Shown here: positions 46,462 to 56,668 of the stretch, in pieces
How the letters are laid out: every line of letters begins with the position of its first letter
How positions within the stretch are numbered: position 1 is the first letter of the stretch
Assembly: GCA_030267965.1 (NCBI GenBank)
Contig: BRYA01000100.1
Location: 1 to 64,000, forward strand
Source: Triparma columacea
Taxonomy: Eukaryota; Sar; Bolidophyceae; Parmales; Triparmaceae
Length of the DNA: 64,000 bases
Reading direction: 5' to 3'
The notes under the pieces: model-generated
The model's database searches: none
Seen by the model: only the letters and a program-made list of their open reading frames with translations
Told to the model about the DNA's origin: nothing
Translations under genes and position numbers: made by a program

Positions 46462-49400
46462 CTACCGCTGAACAACTTCACAACTCTCCTCGAACACGAG
46501 CCCCTCTCCCTCGAGCAAATCTAGTGCCCTCTCGTAAATGCCCTTCTCCATTGGCGTCAACACCCCTGTATCCTTGATATCTCCATCGAGGATCATTTCC
46601 GTCCCGATCGCAGCAGTGTATCCTACGGTCTTGCACATTGCCGTCATTCCACCCTTGCCCTCGCCAAAGACTTGGAGGCTACTCTGGTGCTTCTCTAGCC
46701 GGCCATCGCTGAACTCCCCTCGGATGTCGTGGTGCATGAGCACCATGTCGCGCTCTGCCTCACCCAGGGTCATTCTATCCTCCAGCAAACTGCAGAACGA
46801 CTTGACGACGCTTTCCCTATCGCTCACCATCAGACCCTCCTTCTCCACTCCCAGCCAGTCCATAAATGCCTTCGTTTCTGCAGGCACATTCATCCCGGCG
46901 ACAACGTCCCTCCACTCTCCTCCGCCCTCGCACCTGACATCGTCCAGTAATCCCATCTTCTTGATCCCATACATTTGCTCACTGAAACCGCGGAACCTGA
47001 TCGTTCCCCTAAAGATGGTGTCGGCGTCAGGGATGTCGTACAACTCCCTGTAGACGAGGCTGCGATGAGCGAATGTGGTGGGTTAGAGGATGTCGTCTTT
47101 TCTCCTTCACGTCTCGTCCATCGTCCTCCTCACCTGTTCCTGTTTGCCAGGCACTCCAAGTTCATCGTCGGGAAAGAATAGAGATCCCTGGCATTGTTAA
47201 GGAGCTCCGCCCCCTCGATGCTGACGGTCTCCCCGTCCCTTAAGTACAGTGCGTCGTTCTGACTGGCAGTGAGCACCCCCATCGGGCTCCAGCTGAACTT
47301 GTACATGAGCGGATTGTTGGCGGCCTCCGGAGCCGGAAGTCCCCCGCAGACGCTCTCAAAGTGAGAAATCTTCCCTCCCCTGGCCTTGATGTCATCCATA
47401 ATCTTCATGGCGGACATGTGATCCATTCCGGGATCAAGGCCAACCTCGTTCAAAATCTTTAAGCCCTTCTCCCTTAGCCTTCCGTCCAACTCCTGTATTC
47501 CGTCGCTGACATAGCTGGCCGTGCACATGTTTACACCACTCTCGATTGCCATCTCCCCTACCATGGGGTGGAAGGGCGCGGGTAGCAGGGAGACAACGAC
47601 GTCGCTCTGTTACGACCGACGCGAATCGAGAAAAGAGTTAGGGACGAGGATAGGATAATGACGCGTAAAAATTTAGTTGGCACTGTCCTCACCTGTTCGA
47701 CGAGACCCTTAAGCTTCTCTTTATCTCCGGCCACATCAAAAACCACCCCCTCGGCGTGTTTGGCATACCCCGTGACATCCCTGACCTCCTCCCCGACATT
47801 TCCGCAAACAACAACCTTCCTGTCATCCCTCCTGCCAATGTACTCAGCGAACGAGATGGCGACCTTCCCAGACCCAAGAAGGAGGACCTGCAAAGAGCGA
47901 AGTGAGCCGCGGAAACGCTTGGGTTAGTGGGAGGTATTACATCGTGGGATACAAGTGGTCGCATCGCTCTTCCTGCAACCCCCCATCCCTGCCTCTCCTG
48001 CCTTCGTACCTGCTTCTGTTTCAAGTCCGTCACCTTGGCCGTGCTCCCCCCCGCCCCATTCCCCCCTCCCCCATACACTTTGATCTTTGCCTCTGCGTTC
48101 GGGAGGAGCTCGACAAGGTCCTCGACCTTCTTGGCGACGGCCCTAAGGTCGCCATAGGAAAGCAAGCTATTGCTGACCTTGAGCACGGCCTGGGTGGTCT
48201 TCTTCGTGTCCCCCAAGACCCCCCCGACGTTGCACTCAACAATCTCCATCTTGCACTCGTTGGACTCGATGAGATCGAGCACGTGGTTGATCAAACCGCT
48301 GTCGAAAAGATGCCCATCAAGCTCCAGCATGAGGTGGTCCTCCTGCGAATCGATCTTGTCCTGGGCCTTGAAGTAGTCCCTCTTCAGTTGATCGATGTAC
48401 CTGAAGTTCTCTGCGAGCTGCCCGCCAGCCGTGATGCAGGCGTTCTTCAGTTCCTCCCCGACCTCCTCCCCCCTGCCCTCCCCAACAATCTCGTGAAGGA
48501 GCGGCATGAGAGCATCTCCGAAGTGCTTACTGCTCTCCCTCGGAAGCTCACTCGGAAGGATGTCAACGCCCATAACGCTGATGCCCTCAGACATGGGAAT
48601 GTCGCTGACTGTATCGGAGAGGGGATCGTAGTGGAAGTAAGGCATCTCGACCGTTGTACTCTTCTCCAGGAACTCCACACTGCCTCCAATATCACATGAG
48701 ATGTCAGCGAGGCAGAGGAAGCTGTTGTTGTCTTCCGAGTAGAGGTCTTTCACCTGTGACTTTGTCAACAACCTGGGGTACCGCTGGTCCCAGTACATTC
48801 CGTTCACGAGAACATTGACGTGCGGAGCCATAACCTCGTGGAAAATAGCCTCATACAGCGCGGGGTTCGCCCTGTAATGCTCGACGTCGTGCGTCTTCCT
48901 GGCCAGGTGCTGCGACGAGAGGGTTGCGTAAGTGGGTTAGAATTGGTGCACCGGGCTACTTTGTCCTTCACCGATTCTCACCTCCTCCATCGTCTCGCTC
49001 TTGAGCTTGACCATGTCTCCCTGCTCCACCAGGATGCCATAAACGCACTCGTGGGGTCCCTTGCTCTTCTTCAGTTCGTCGAGCTCTTCGCGACGGACCC
49101 ACTTGTGGGGAAGAAGCTCGAAGATCTCACGAGCACCCTCGGCGACGTTGCCCTTGCCGGTGAAGGCGAAGACGAGGGGCTCGAGGCTGCTGGGGAGTCC
49201 CCCATTAGCAATATCTCGGCCCATGGAAGATATGCCGAACTTGGCAGCGACCAGGTCCCTATACATGTAACTAGAGGGGCTGTTGAGGAACGGGGTGGAG
49301 TAGCCGCTCTGGAGGAGCTGCTGACCCACGCCGATGAACGTGTTGATCATACCGGCAATTCCCGCAAACTTCCCGAAAGCCACCAGCCTCTTCCCATCCG

Positions 49401-50092
49401 GCCGTTTGATACACTCATAGTCAAAGAGGCGGATGTTGGAGGAGAGCAGTGACTGGAGAAGACTCATGTTTTCAGGCTGGCCCTTGATTGTGTGAGAGAA
49501 GAACATGTAAGACTTGTTGGGTAGGAGCTTGTCCTCCTGTGGTGGTGTGAGGGGGAGAAGCGAATAATTGCAAAAAGGGTTAGGGGCTACAACTCAAACA
49601 TTTTCCGCCACTCATTGCCTCTGTCACCCCTCCCTCCCTCACCTCAACCTGCTTCACTCCCAGGATGAGGCAAGCCTCAGAAAGGTCGTCCTGGACCGTC
49701 GCACCAGCCGCCTCATACTCCTTGTTGGTGAAAATTCGCTTGTTACTGGGCTGGATTTGCACCGTATATCCGTGATCTCTAACAAGGGTTCTGACCTGCT
49801 CAGGCGTCAGGGGCACTCTCCTCTCCCACTTTGTATAGCTCTCTCTAACGATTCCTATCACTCCGTTACCCTCATAAGAAGACGAGGTCGTAGAGAAGAA
49901 CCTAAAAGAATTGAGGGGTTTCCTTGTTGTGGAATAAAAAGGATTCCGAGCAGCCGGAACCATTGTCGTCAAGTCATCAAACTGTTCCAATCCAACGTCA
50001 GACGCCCCTAAAAAAGACAAAGAAGCTCTCTCACGGGCAGCAAGAGAGACCCGAGAGGCCCGAAACGCTGAACGCACACCTCTTGCAAGCAT
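46462..50092 (-). CDS. AASS: Bifunctional alpha-aminoadipic semialdehyde synthase (lysine-ketoglutarate reductase / saccharopine dehydrogenase)
   Basis: Six exons (50092-49643, 49536-48982, 48909-48010, 47887-47693, 47606-47134, 47059-46462) give 1,056 aa. The Arg/Ser-rich N-terminus is a mitochondrial targeting peptide. The reductase half starts at IGIVRESYTKWERRVPLTPE and contains FSHTIKGQPENM and FGKFAGIAGMI. The dehydrogenase half starts at VLLLGSGKVAISFAEYI and contains LLPAPFHPMVGEMAIE, NEVGLDPGMDHMSA and the C-terminal TIRFRGFSE block. It converts lysine plus 2-oxoglutarate to saccharopine, then to aminoadipic semialdehyde and glutamate, the first two steps of lysine breakdown. Fusion of both activities is the known animal/plant arrangement. 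All intron boundaries keep frame. Confidence 0.94.
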
Positions 50093-50237
50093 GACTAAGC
50101 AAAATGGCACAGCCCCAAATTATCTCGAAAATAAGAAATGTTGAAGGAGAACACCAGAGCAAATTGAAAAATCCACACTGTTCCGAAACCACTACGGCTA
50201 TGATCGCACCGACGGTAGCCCGGACGGTTTTTAAACT

Positions 50238-51278
50238 TCACGTTTGATCAACTTCTTCTCTCCTATTCTTCTCCTTCAACTCGATATATCTTGAGAAATA
50301 CTCCGTCGCTCGATTACTACTGTGCCACAGTATATTTCCAAACACATCACGCTCTCGGCATCTTTCGAGATCTTCGTATGTGCCTTGAATTGCCTCCACA
50401 ATGGCATCCAAATTCCTAGTTTTGTCGAACTCCCTAACAAGGATCTTCCTGGCCGAAGCTCTAGAACTCTCATACCTATCTCGATCATTATACAACGCTA
50501 CTGCAGCGTCAGCGAACTCTTCAGCGCAGTCTATATTCGAAGTTACTGCTCCCCCCCATCCCTCATTTTCCTTCCCTATGCCCTCAGAGCCTATCTTCGT
50601 CGTGACCACGGGACATCCAAACCTGAAAGCATCAATAATCTTCCCCTTGACCCCCGCTCCAAACCGCAGGGGAGCCAAAAGTACTCTACTCTTCAAAAAT
50701 GGTTCCTCGAGGGATGGCACGAAGCCATGTACATGTACGTTATCTGATGGCGAGTGAAGGCTTGAGATTTTTCGTGTTGGATAAGCACCGTAAATGTTCA
50801 AAACCGCATCCGGTATCTTTTTGCTGATTCTAGGCCAGATATCCTCTACTAACCATACGGCGCTGTCAACATTTGGAGGGTGCTTGAACCCTCCAATTGA
50901 TATGAAGTCTTTCCGCTGGTTGAAACTGTGGTTATTGTCGTACCCTTTGTCTATTGGAGAAGTGAAGAAGGACCCCATCTGAAGCTTCTCCCCGGGGATC
51001 TTGTACTCCATCTCTAACAAGGCTTTCTCTACGCTCGAGCACACGATGCTCAGGTCGGATCGATTTATCGACGCCAACTCGCGCACAAGAGAAGTTGACG
51101 TTGAAGGCGAAGGAATAGAAGGAAAAGGGTTTGTTTCCCGGTGTCGACGGAGGGAGTGCATATCCTGCATGTCTAGGACGCGCATAGCAGAGGGTTTGAT
51201 TTCCCTCACCCTGCTAGCATAAGCCTCCTCTGCCAAGAACCTATCAAATACAACCAAATCTGGATCTAATTCACCCAT
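50238..51278 (-). CDS. GT4-like glycosyltransferase (possibly 5'-truncated)
   Basis: A single exon of 346 aa starts at ATG 51278. The C-terminal Rossmann half is typical of retaining GT4 enzymes: FISIGGFKHPPNVDSAVWLVEDIWP, then VLNIYGAYP, VHVHGFVPSLEEPF, and the nucleotide-sugar loop LLAPLRFGAGVKGKIIDAFRFGCPVVTT with Gly-x-Gly-x-Lys and a conserved Glu region (KIGSEGIG). The N-terminal half is short: it begins near DPDLVVFDRF, a stretch that usually lies about 80-100 residues into such proteins. Upstream there is a TGA in frame and no clear 5' exon. Either an exon was missed or the gene is truncated. Sugar donor and acceptor are unknown. Confidence 0.75.
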   Translation of the reverse strand: MGELDPDLVVFDRFLAEEAYASRVREIKPSAMRVLDMQDMHSLRRHRETNPFPSIPSPSTSTSLVRELASINRSDLSIVCSSVEKALLEMEYKIPGEKLQMGSFFTSPIDKGYDNNHSFNQRKDFISIGGFKHPPNVDSAVWLVEDIWPRISKKIPDAVLNIYGAYPTRKISSLHSPSDNVHVHGFVPSLEEPFLKSRVLLAPLRFGAGVKGKIIDAFRFGCPVVTTKIGSEGIGKENEGWGGAVTSNIDCAEEFADAAVALYNDRDRYESSRASARKILVREFDKTRNLDAIVEAIQGTYEDLERCRERDVFGNILWHSSNRATEYFSRYIELKEKNRREEVDQT

Positions 51279-51288
51279 CGTCTTAACA

Positions 51289-51525
51289 TTGGCGCAACTT
51301 CAGACTTACTGGCGCCTCCTCGGGATCGACCTTCAAGAGAGGGAAAAGGTTAGGAACGAACCCGAAGGTTGTGTAGAGGAGAAGTGCAATGCCCTGCTTA
51401 GGGACGCTACCAAGAGAAAGCGCGAGACCAGGCAAGAGATCGACAGGCTCAACGAAATGAACGAGTCAATGCAGCGAGCCCTCGGTCGAGTCAGCAACAA
51501 TACGAGCAGCACTTCGTCGTCTTGA
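51289..51525 (+). pseudogene. MAP65/PRC1-like N-terminal fragment
   Basis: An open frame without ATG encodes about 75 residues (TYWRLLGIDLQEREKV..., ending ALGRVSNNTSS). An acceptor-like TTCAG precedes it at 51299-51303. The layout (YW/IW..LG, then E-x-R, a charged helix and ALG) resembles the N-terminal helical repeat of MAP65/Ase1/PRC1 microtubule bundlers. It stops after Ser-rich residues and no continuation was found, so it looks like a fragment. The family resemblance is weak and by eye. Confidence 0.3.
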
Positions 51526-51730
51526 TTCCAGGCACACGTTGGCATATCAACGAGTACAGAGAACCGTCTCTCTCTTTTGAAACAACGGGAGTTGGCTCAC
51601 TACTCACCGAGGACTGTCCTCTCTTCACCAACCCGCTCATTTACGTGACTATGATACAGACCTTCGTAGGGAACCTCCTCATCTTCTTCTTCCACATGGT
51701 CGTCATCCAACACACCGTGTGCGCAAAATG

Positions 51731-52258
51731 TCCAGGCCTCCTAGTGACGGAAAGGCCCGGAATCTGGGGCTGGCTCCCCTTCCTCCCCTCGTTGCTGCTC
51801 GTCACGGCCCACTCAAAAGGGACCCAAATCTATCAATTGGTGAACGCGCCTTCAAAGAATGCTCCTCCCTCACGGCCATCACCATCCAGGACTCGGTGAC
51901 CACGCTTAGATATCACGCCTTCCACGGATGCACCGCCCTGACGAGACTCAGTTTATCTCCTGCCGTCTCCATCGATGAATTCTGCTTCTCAAACTGCACT
52001 GCCCTAATCTCTGCCGCTACCGATCAAAATATGCCGACTGTCTCGGCCCTTCTCCATTCTAGGTGGCACCGCATACGTGAACGCGTCAACGCTCTGCTGT
52101 GCCTCAAGGGAACCTGGGATCACGTGGAGAATCCACCGAGGAGATCAGCTAGGAAGCGGAAGACAATTGACGGAGTTGAAGCCCCCGCGCTAAGGGAAAC
52201 TGAGGCACGTCAGAAGATCCCGAAAGTTTTGTGGAGAGAGATTCTGGAGTTTCTGTAA
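51731..52258 (+). CDS. BspA-type leucine-rich-repeat (LRR_5) protein, short or fragmentary
   Basis: An ORF from ATG 51731 encodes 175 aa. Residues about 37-85 contain LRR_5 repeats (IGERAFKECSSLTAITIQ, then LRYHAFHGCTALTRLSL, then DEFCFSNCTAL), with the F-x-x-C-x-x-L spacing of BspA-like repeats common in protist multigene families. The C-terminus is basic and ends in VLWREILEFL. The N-terminal 35 residues look unlike coding and overlap another open frame with a hydrophobic stretch (about 51625-51700). The true gene may therefore be a remnant whose N-terminal repeats are lost. Function unknown. Confidence 0.5.
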   Translation, partial: SRPPSDGKARNLGLAPLPPLVAARHGPLKRDPNLSIGERAFKECSSLTAITIQDSVTTLRYHAFHGCTALTRLSLSPAVSIDEFCFSNCTALISAATDQNMPTVSALLHSRWHRIRERVNALLCLKGTWDHVENPPRRSARKRKTIDGVEAPALRETEARQKIPKVLWREILEFL

Positions 52259-52525
52259 CTCTAAAATCAATGTTGAACAATGTAGGCAAGAAACGTGTAT
52301 TGGTCTTTAGCTCTTTTCAGAGGCGACATGCTCATGCTGCTCCCTGAGCTATTTTTTAGTAGGTACGCTCTTACAAGTAGAGGGAAAATGAAGAAAATGA
52401 GGAAAAAGAGAAAGGCTTTGGAGACTTTGAGATGATTTGGGCATTATTTGCCAAGAACTGTATTATAGCACATAATAATACTTTTTACAACAACAAAACG
52501 CTTCACAAAACCAACAACAATACTA

Positions 52526-55177
52526 CTACCTAGTCTCTTTTTTTTCCTTCTTTCTTTTACTGCTCGTTCTAGTAGGCTTCCCCTCCTCCTCCTTACCCTC
52601 CCAGCCCCACCTAATGTGCGCCAACCGCTTCATCAAGTCCTCAAATGTTACATTGGACTGCCTACTGAGCGCGGTCTCGATGGAGCTGTGAAGGCGGAAG
52701 GGCAGGATGTGTATCATACGCAGGTGGAACGAAACAATGTCGGCAACGAGCTCAATTTTATCACCGACCTTGAAGATGTTCTCAGTGGGCTCCTTCGTTC
52801 TCTTCCTGCTGCCCATCTTACCGCTCGGCACCCCGGAGTAGCGCGTTGTGGTCACCTCCCCCCCCTTCACGAACGTCACACATTCTTCGAAAAATATAGT
52901 GATATTCAAAACGTTCACCCTGAACTTGTCACCATGGATGTGGAAAGGACAGCCCATGGTTTCGGACCAGCTGTTGTGTGTCGCGGACCAGCTGTGCCAG
53001 TAGTCGTAAATTTTGCGCACGACAGCCTCCATCTCCATGTCCTCCTGCAGTGTGCGCTTCCGCAGACCTATCGATTCCACCAGACACCCGCACACTGCAA
53101 CTGTTATGTGAAGCTGGTGCATTAGAAACTCCTCCGTCTCCCTCGTAAACATGAATTCCTCCTTGAGCCTTGGGTCGAGGAGGTCGGTGATCTCCTTGCA
53201 GTCAATGAGGTTGCGAAGCGCCACGAAAAATCGTCTATTTTTCGTGGGATCGCCGTGGCGGGAGCCGATGCCACTGTCGAGATAATCCCCGAGATAGTTC
53301 CACTCCTGAATCACCCGTAGGAGATTGTCCACAAAGGGCGCTATTCTGGCAGCAAACGAACCAAGCGGCACGACCACACCTGCGCGCGACAAGTGAAACA
53401 AAGTGAAGTTGAGGAATGTCACAAGCTCCGCGCACTCCCACGAACCTTCGCTCAGAGACATGGCTGGTTGGTTGGTAAAAAAGCCTGCCGCTATCTTCAT
53501 AGCCACACCTGCTATTGTTTGGATGAATGTAGAAGAAGGTTTGGAATTGGAGAAGGGGTTGAAGAAGCGGGTAGGCTGGGGGCAGGGGGTGGTGGGACTG
53601 TCGGAGGGGGTGGGCATGGAGGTGATTTTACCAAATAATGGTAGCACGGCCCTCTCAAATACCGCCTGGGCGGCAGGGCTACCGATGAAGAGGTTAATAA
53701 AGGCGGAATAATAGTTGGCACACCTTCTACCAAGGTTGACTGGGCCAAATTTGGTAATCATCTCCGAGAGAACCTCGTAGGAAATTGCGGCAAGTGCGGA
53801 AGGAATGCCGGGGGAAAGCTCTGCACATACAGCTACAAAATGAAGGCGTGTGGGGAGGGAGGTAGAAGTGACCAGTACGGAAGAGGGACTGGAGGTCATG
53901 TTGCTCCACCGGGATTGGAGCGGGCTGGATTGGTGGTCGTCATCTGAGAGGGGAGGGGAGCCGCTGCAGGTACTACCACTACACCCCCCCGATCTCCCAG
54001 GTGCCCCTGGGTATAGTTTGCGAACGAAGCCCCCCCCCCCTGCGTCAGCGCTCAAGGCCTCCCGCTTCCTCCTCTGCTCCTCAGCCTCACCGATGGCCTT
54101 CATCCTGCTCTTACAGTCCTTGAGGACAATCTCAAAGGCCTTGCTTTTTCTAGCCTGCTCTTCCATAAAGTGCTCAGCAGCCTTCGCCTTGCTCGTGAAC
54201 TGCATCCCGCTAGGTGACTGAAGGAAGTACGATCTGAAGATAATACTTTTGACGCAGGTCCACGTATCGTCGCAGCCGACGGAGCTCCCAGGAATTTGAA
54301 TATACCTGGGATCATTCAGCCTCTTTTGGATGTCGTCGAAAGGAGGGTCGGGAGCTCTACTCAGAGCACGCGCGTTCTCCTCTTCGAAGTGCTCCACAGC
54401 CTTCTTCTTGCTATTGAACCTCCTGCCGGATGGTGACTGAAGGTAGTATTGAAAATTCTTTTTGTCAACGGCACAGGTCCATGTGTCGTCGCAGCCGAGT
54501 TCGCTACCAGGAACGCTATGGATATTAGGCCGCTGCAACACCATTTGAATGTCGAAAGGCGCCTTGGTGGCCTCCTTCTTCGACGAGATGACCAAGTCGT
54601 CGTCGTCCGTGTCGGAGTCATCGATATCGGCCTTCTTCTTCGTGGCTGCTGTGGGGTTGAAGGCAACCGACGACGAGGAGGTCTGGAGCGGCGAGGAGGT
54701 TGTTGTGAAGGAGGAGGTTGGGGGGGAGGATGAGGAGGAAGAGGAGGAGGAGGAGGAGGAGGAGGAGGAGGAGGTCCTCTTGGTATTGCTGCCCTTGGTG
54801 TCTCCGTCCGATTCGATGTCGCATAGAATCTCGTCGTCGTCGTCGTTGCTGCTGTCTCTAGTCAGGTCAATCGTGGAAGAAGCAGGGGCGGCGGCGGTGG
54901 CGGCGGGGGTGCCGCACACTTTGCACATTTCGCAATCGAAAGAGTTCTCTAAGGTACAATTTTGGCAAGACCACTTAGGGCTGGGAGGGGCGGAGCGTTG
55001 GAAAGGGAAGGACGACAGGGTAGGCAGAAGCAGAAGCAGAAGCAGAAGCAGAGGGAGGAGGAGGGGGGAGTGTGTTGGATTAATGGTTTGTGATGAATAG
55101 CCATGTAAGAAGGAAAGGCAAACACTTCCCAAACGTTTATCTTACCTCGAATTCATAGGGATAGGAAACTCATCCAT
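52526..55177 (-). CDS. RanBP2-type zinc finger protein with two MBD-like domains
   Basis: Two exons (55177-55146 and 54980-52526; intron GTAAGA...CCCAG) give 828 aa. A short N-terminus leads directly into WSCQNCTLENSFDCEMCKVCG, a RanBP2-type C-x2-C-x10-C-x2-C zinc finger. An acidic region and a poly-Ser tract coded by (TCC)n follow. Two similar modules come next, at about 170-215 and 235-285, each with GCDDTWTC, then YYLQSPSGRRFNSKKKA or YFLQSPSGMQFTSKAKA, and AVEHF/AAEHF. These resemble methyl-CpG-binding (MBD) domains. The C-terminal 450 residues are helical and unrecognised, ending in a Lys/Arg-rich tail. Nuclear, DNA- or chromatin-related function is inferred. The Leu-rich stretch read upstream of 54980 is intron, not a signal peptide. 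Confidence 0.75.
54724..54773. repeat. (GAG/TCC)n trinucleotide tract coding poly-Ser
   Basis: About fourteen consecutive GAG/GAA-type triplets on the plus strand read TCC/TCT on the minus strand and encode the poly-Ser tract of the MBD-like protein. Confidence 0.8.
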
Positions 55178-55500
55178 TGAGTTCTAAAGGTGGGGAGGGG
55201 AGGGGAATTGTGGGGGGGAGAATGGGGGAGACGTATGGTTGGGGTGAGTCTTCGATTACAGAAGGGTCGGGGGTCTGGGGAAATTCTCAAAATATGATTC
55301 ATTGTAGCGTCAATTGCGATTAATTGCCCCATAGTGACCCAATAGAATACGAAAAAATCGTTGAAAGTTGCTTCAAGTAGTATTATTGTCGCCTGGGGAG
55401 ACATTTTTTGTTATCAAGGCACGAGGGACTCGCGATAAAAAAGAGTCGAAAAGTTGGGGTTATGGTTGTTCTTTGGCGGATTTATCAACAGTGTCTCGTA

Positions 55501-55525
55501 ACTTGCGCGGAGATACCGCGCAAGT
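55501..55525. repeat. Perfect inverted repeat (10-bp stem, 5-nt loop)
   Basis: ACTTGCGCGG, loop AGATA, then CCGCGCAAGT: an exact inverted repeat in otherwise unannotated sequence, 92 bases left of the assembly gap. Confidence 0.9.
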
Positions 55526-55617
55526 CAGTGGTTTTGGCATCCTTACCTGAACAGAAAACAACAGTATGGCCAAATGCGAGAGAAAGCAAAATTGGGAAGG
55601 AAGAGGAATTCCAAGGG

Positions 55618-55651
55618 NNNNNNNNNNNNNNNNNNNNNNNNNNNNNNNNNN
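55618..55651. other. Assembly gap (34 N)
   Basis: A run of N. True size and content unknown. Flanking sequences differ in composition, so the join itself needs care. Confidence 1.
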
Positions 55652-56178
55652 TAACACATAGCACCAACTTGTACGTTTAAGAATCGTTTTTCAGCGACAA
55701 GACATGCTAAAAATTGTTTGGCCACATCGGATTTGGCCCAAAAAGCTTGTGTTTCAGGTTAATTGATATTGGATTTTAAGCTTTAAATTTCGCGCAGCGG
55801 TGTTTGTCAAATGTATGATACGGAATTATCGAAAAAATATGTAAAATTACGTACACCTCCATATAAAACCAGATCTGAATAATTTAATTTATCACCAAAA
55901 CGGCTTTTGTTACGGCGATTTTTACGACCTTGCAGTGTTGTTCATAGGACTGATGTACGCAACAATTCTACTTACGAACCGTTTTGCTCACCCTAAAATT
56001 GTCAGGAAAATCACACCATGAGCCTGACCAAGGAAGATTGAGTAAACGTCCAATGGTGTATTATAGTCGGTCGAACACCCCTTCTCCCCATCGGCTTTCC
56101 ATTACAAATCACCTCCAACCCCTCGCCGAGCTGGACCTCCTTGGGTTCGTCGGAACGGGTCCTGCTTGGGTTTTTACA

Positions 56179-56499
56179 TTATTTTCGCTGTCTGCAGGCT
56201 CCCTGCTGTCTGTCCGTCGTTCCCCCCGCTGCGCACAGCTCCTCCTGCGTGTTGAGGTTGATGAAGGTGTTGAGGAGGTTGACGTCGACCATCCCGTTCA
56301 TGGTCCTCTTCATTTGCTTGAAGGACTTGGCGTAGATCCTCCAGCCCTTGGCCGAGCAGGCGGCAGGGCTCTCCAGGGCGTTGGCCATGATGTTCTGCAT
56401 CGCGTGAAGCCTCTTGTAAACGAGACTGGGGAGAGGAGCAACTACGCAGAAGCCTCCCTCGGTCGTCCCAAATGAGAGCCCGAAGACGTCAGTGGTCCC
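56179..56499 (-). pseudogene. CPSF-A domain C-terminal fragment (CPSF160-like)
   Basis: An open frame of 106 aa lies between stops. Its core (GGFCVVAPLPSLVYKRLHAM, then QNIMANALESPAACSAKGWR, FKQMKRTMNGMVDVNLLNTF and TQEELCAAGGTT) follows the C-terminal CPSF-A pattern of CPSF160/CFT1: a Gly-rich strand, K/R-R-L..LQN helix, R-x-Y/F, and (I/M)VD-x-(D/N)L before a helix ending in GTT. The upstream part of the more than 1,000-residue protein is absent, a TGA precedes the frame, and the last residues diverge after GTT. So this is a fragment or the last exon of a gene broken at the nearby gap. A poly-A run (about 56560-56579) lies on its 5' side. Confidence 0.45.
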
Positions 56500-56668
56500 T
56501 CCTCTTGCGTGTCACCTTGCGACAGAGTTTTTGAGGACCTCGTACTGGACAAAGGTAGCAAAAAAAAAAAAAAAAAAAAGGTTCTTTCATTTCGATTTCA
56601 ACACGCATCCCGCATCATCACCAATCCTGAACCAACTTCAATTCTTATCAGCAAGTCAAAGTCTTCAA

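Larger units (their letters stand above)
55178..56178. other. Gene-poor stretch around the assembly gap
   Basis: No convincing coding sequence on either strand. 55501-55525 is a perfect 10-bp-stem hairpin. 55618-55651 are Ns. Sequence to the right of the gap (55652-56000) is distinctly AT-richer than the left and than nearby genes. Confidence 0.5.

Noticed and set aside
54981..55132. Leu-rich leader as a signal peptide of the zinc finger/MBD protein
   Set aside because: The stretch lies in an intron: exon 55177-55146 joins at GTAAGA and the CCCAG at 54981 leads straight into the zinc finger.
56560..56580. Poly-A run as evidence of a retroposed CPSF copy
   Set aside because: The run lies on the 5' side of the minus-strand fragment, not at its 3' end, so it is not a retrocopy tail.
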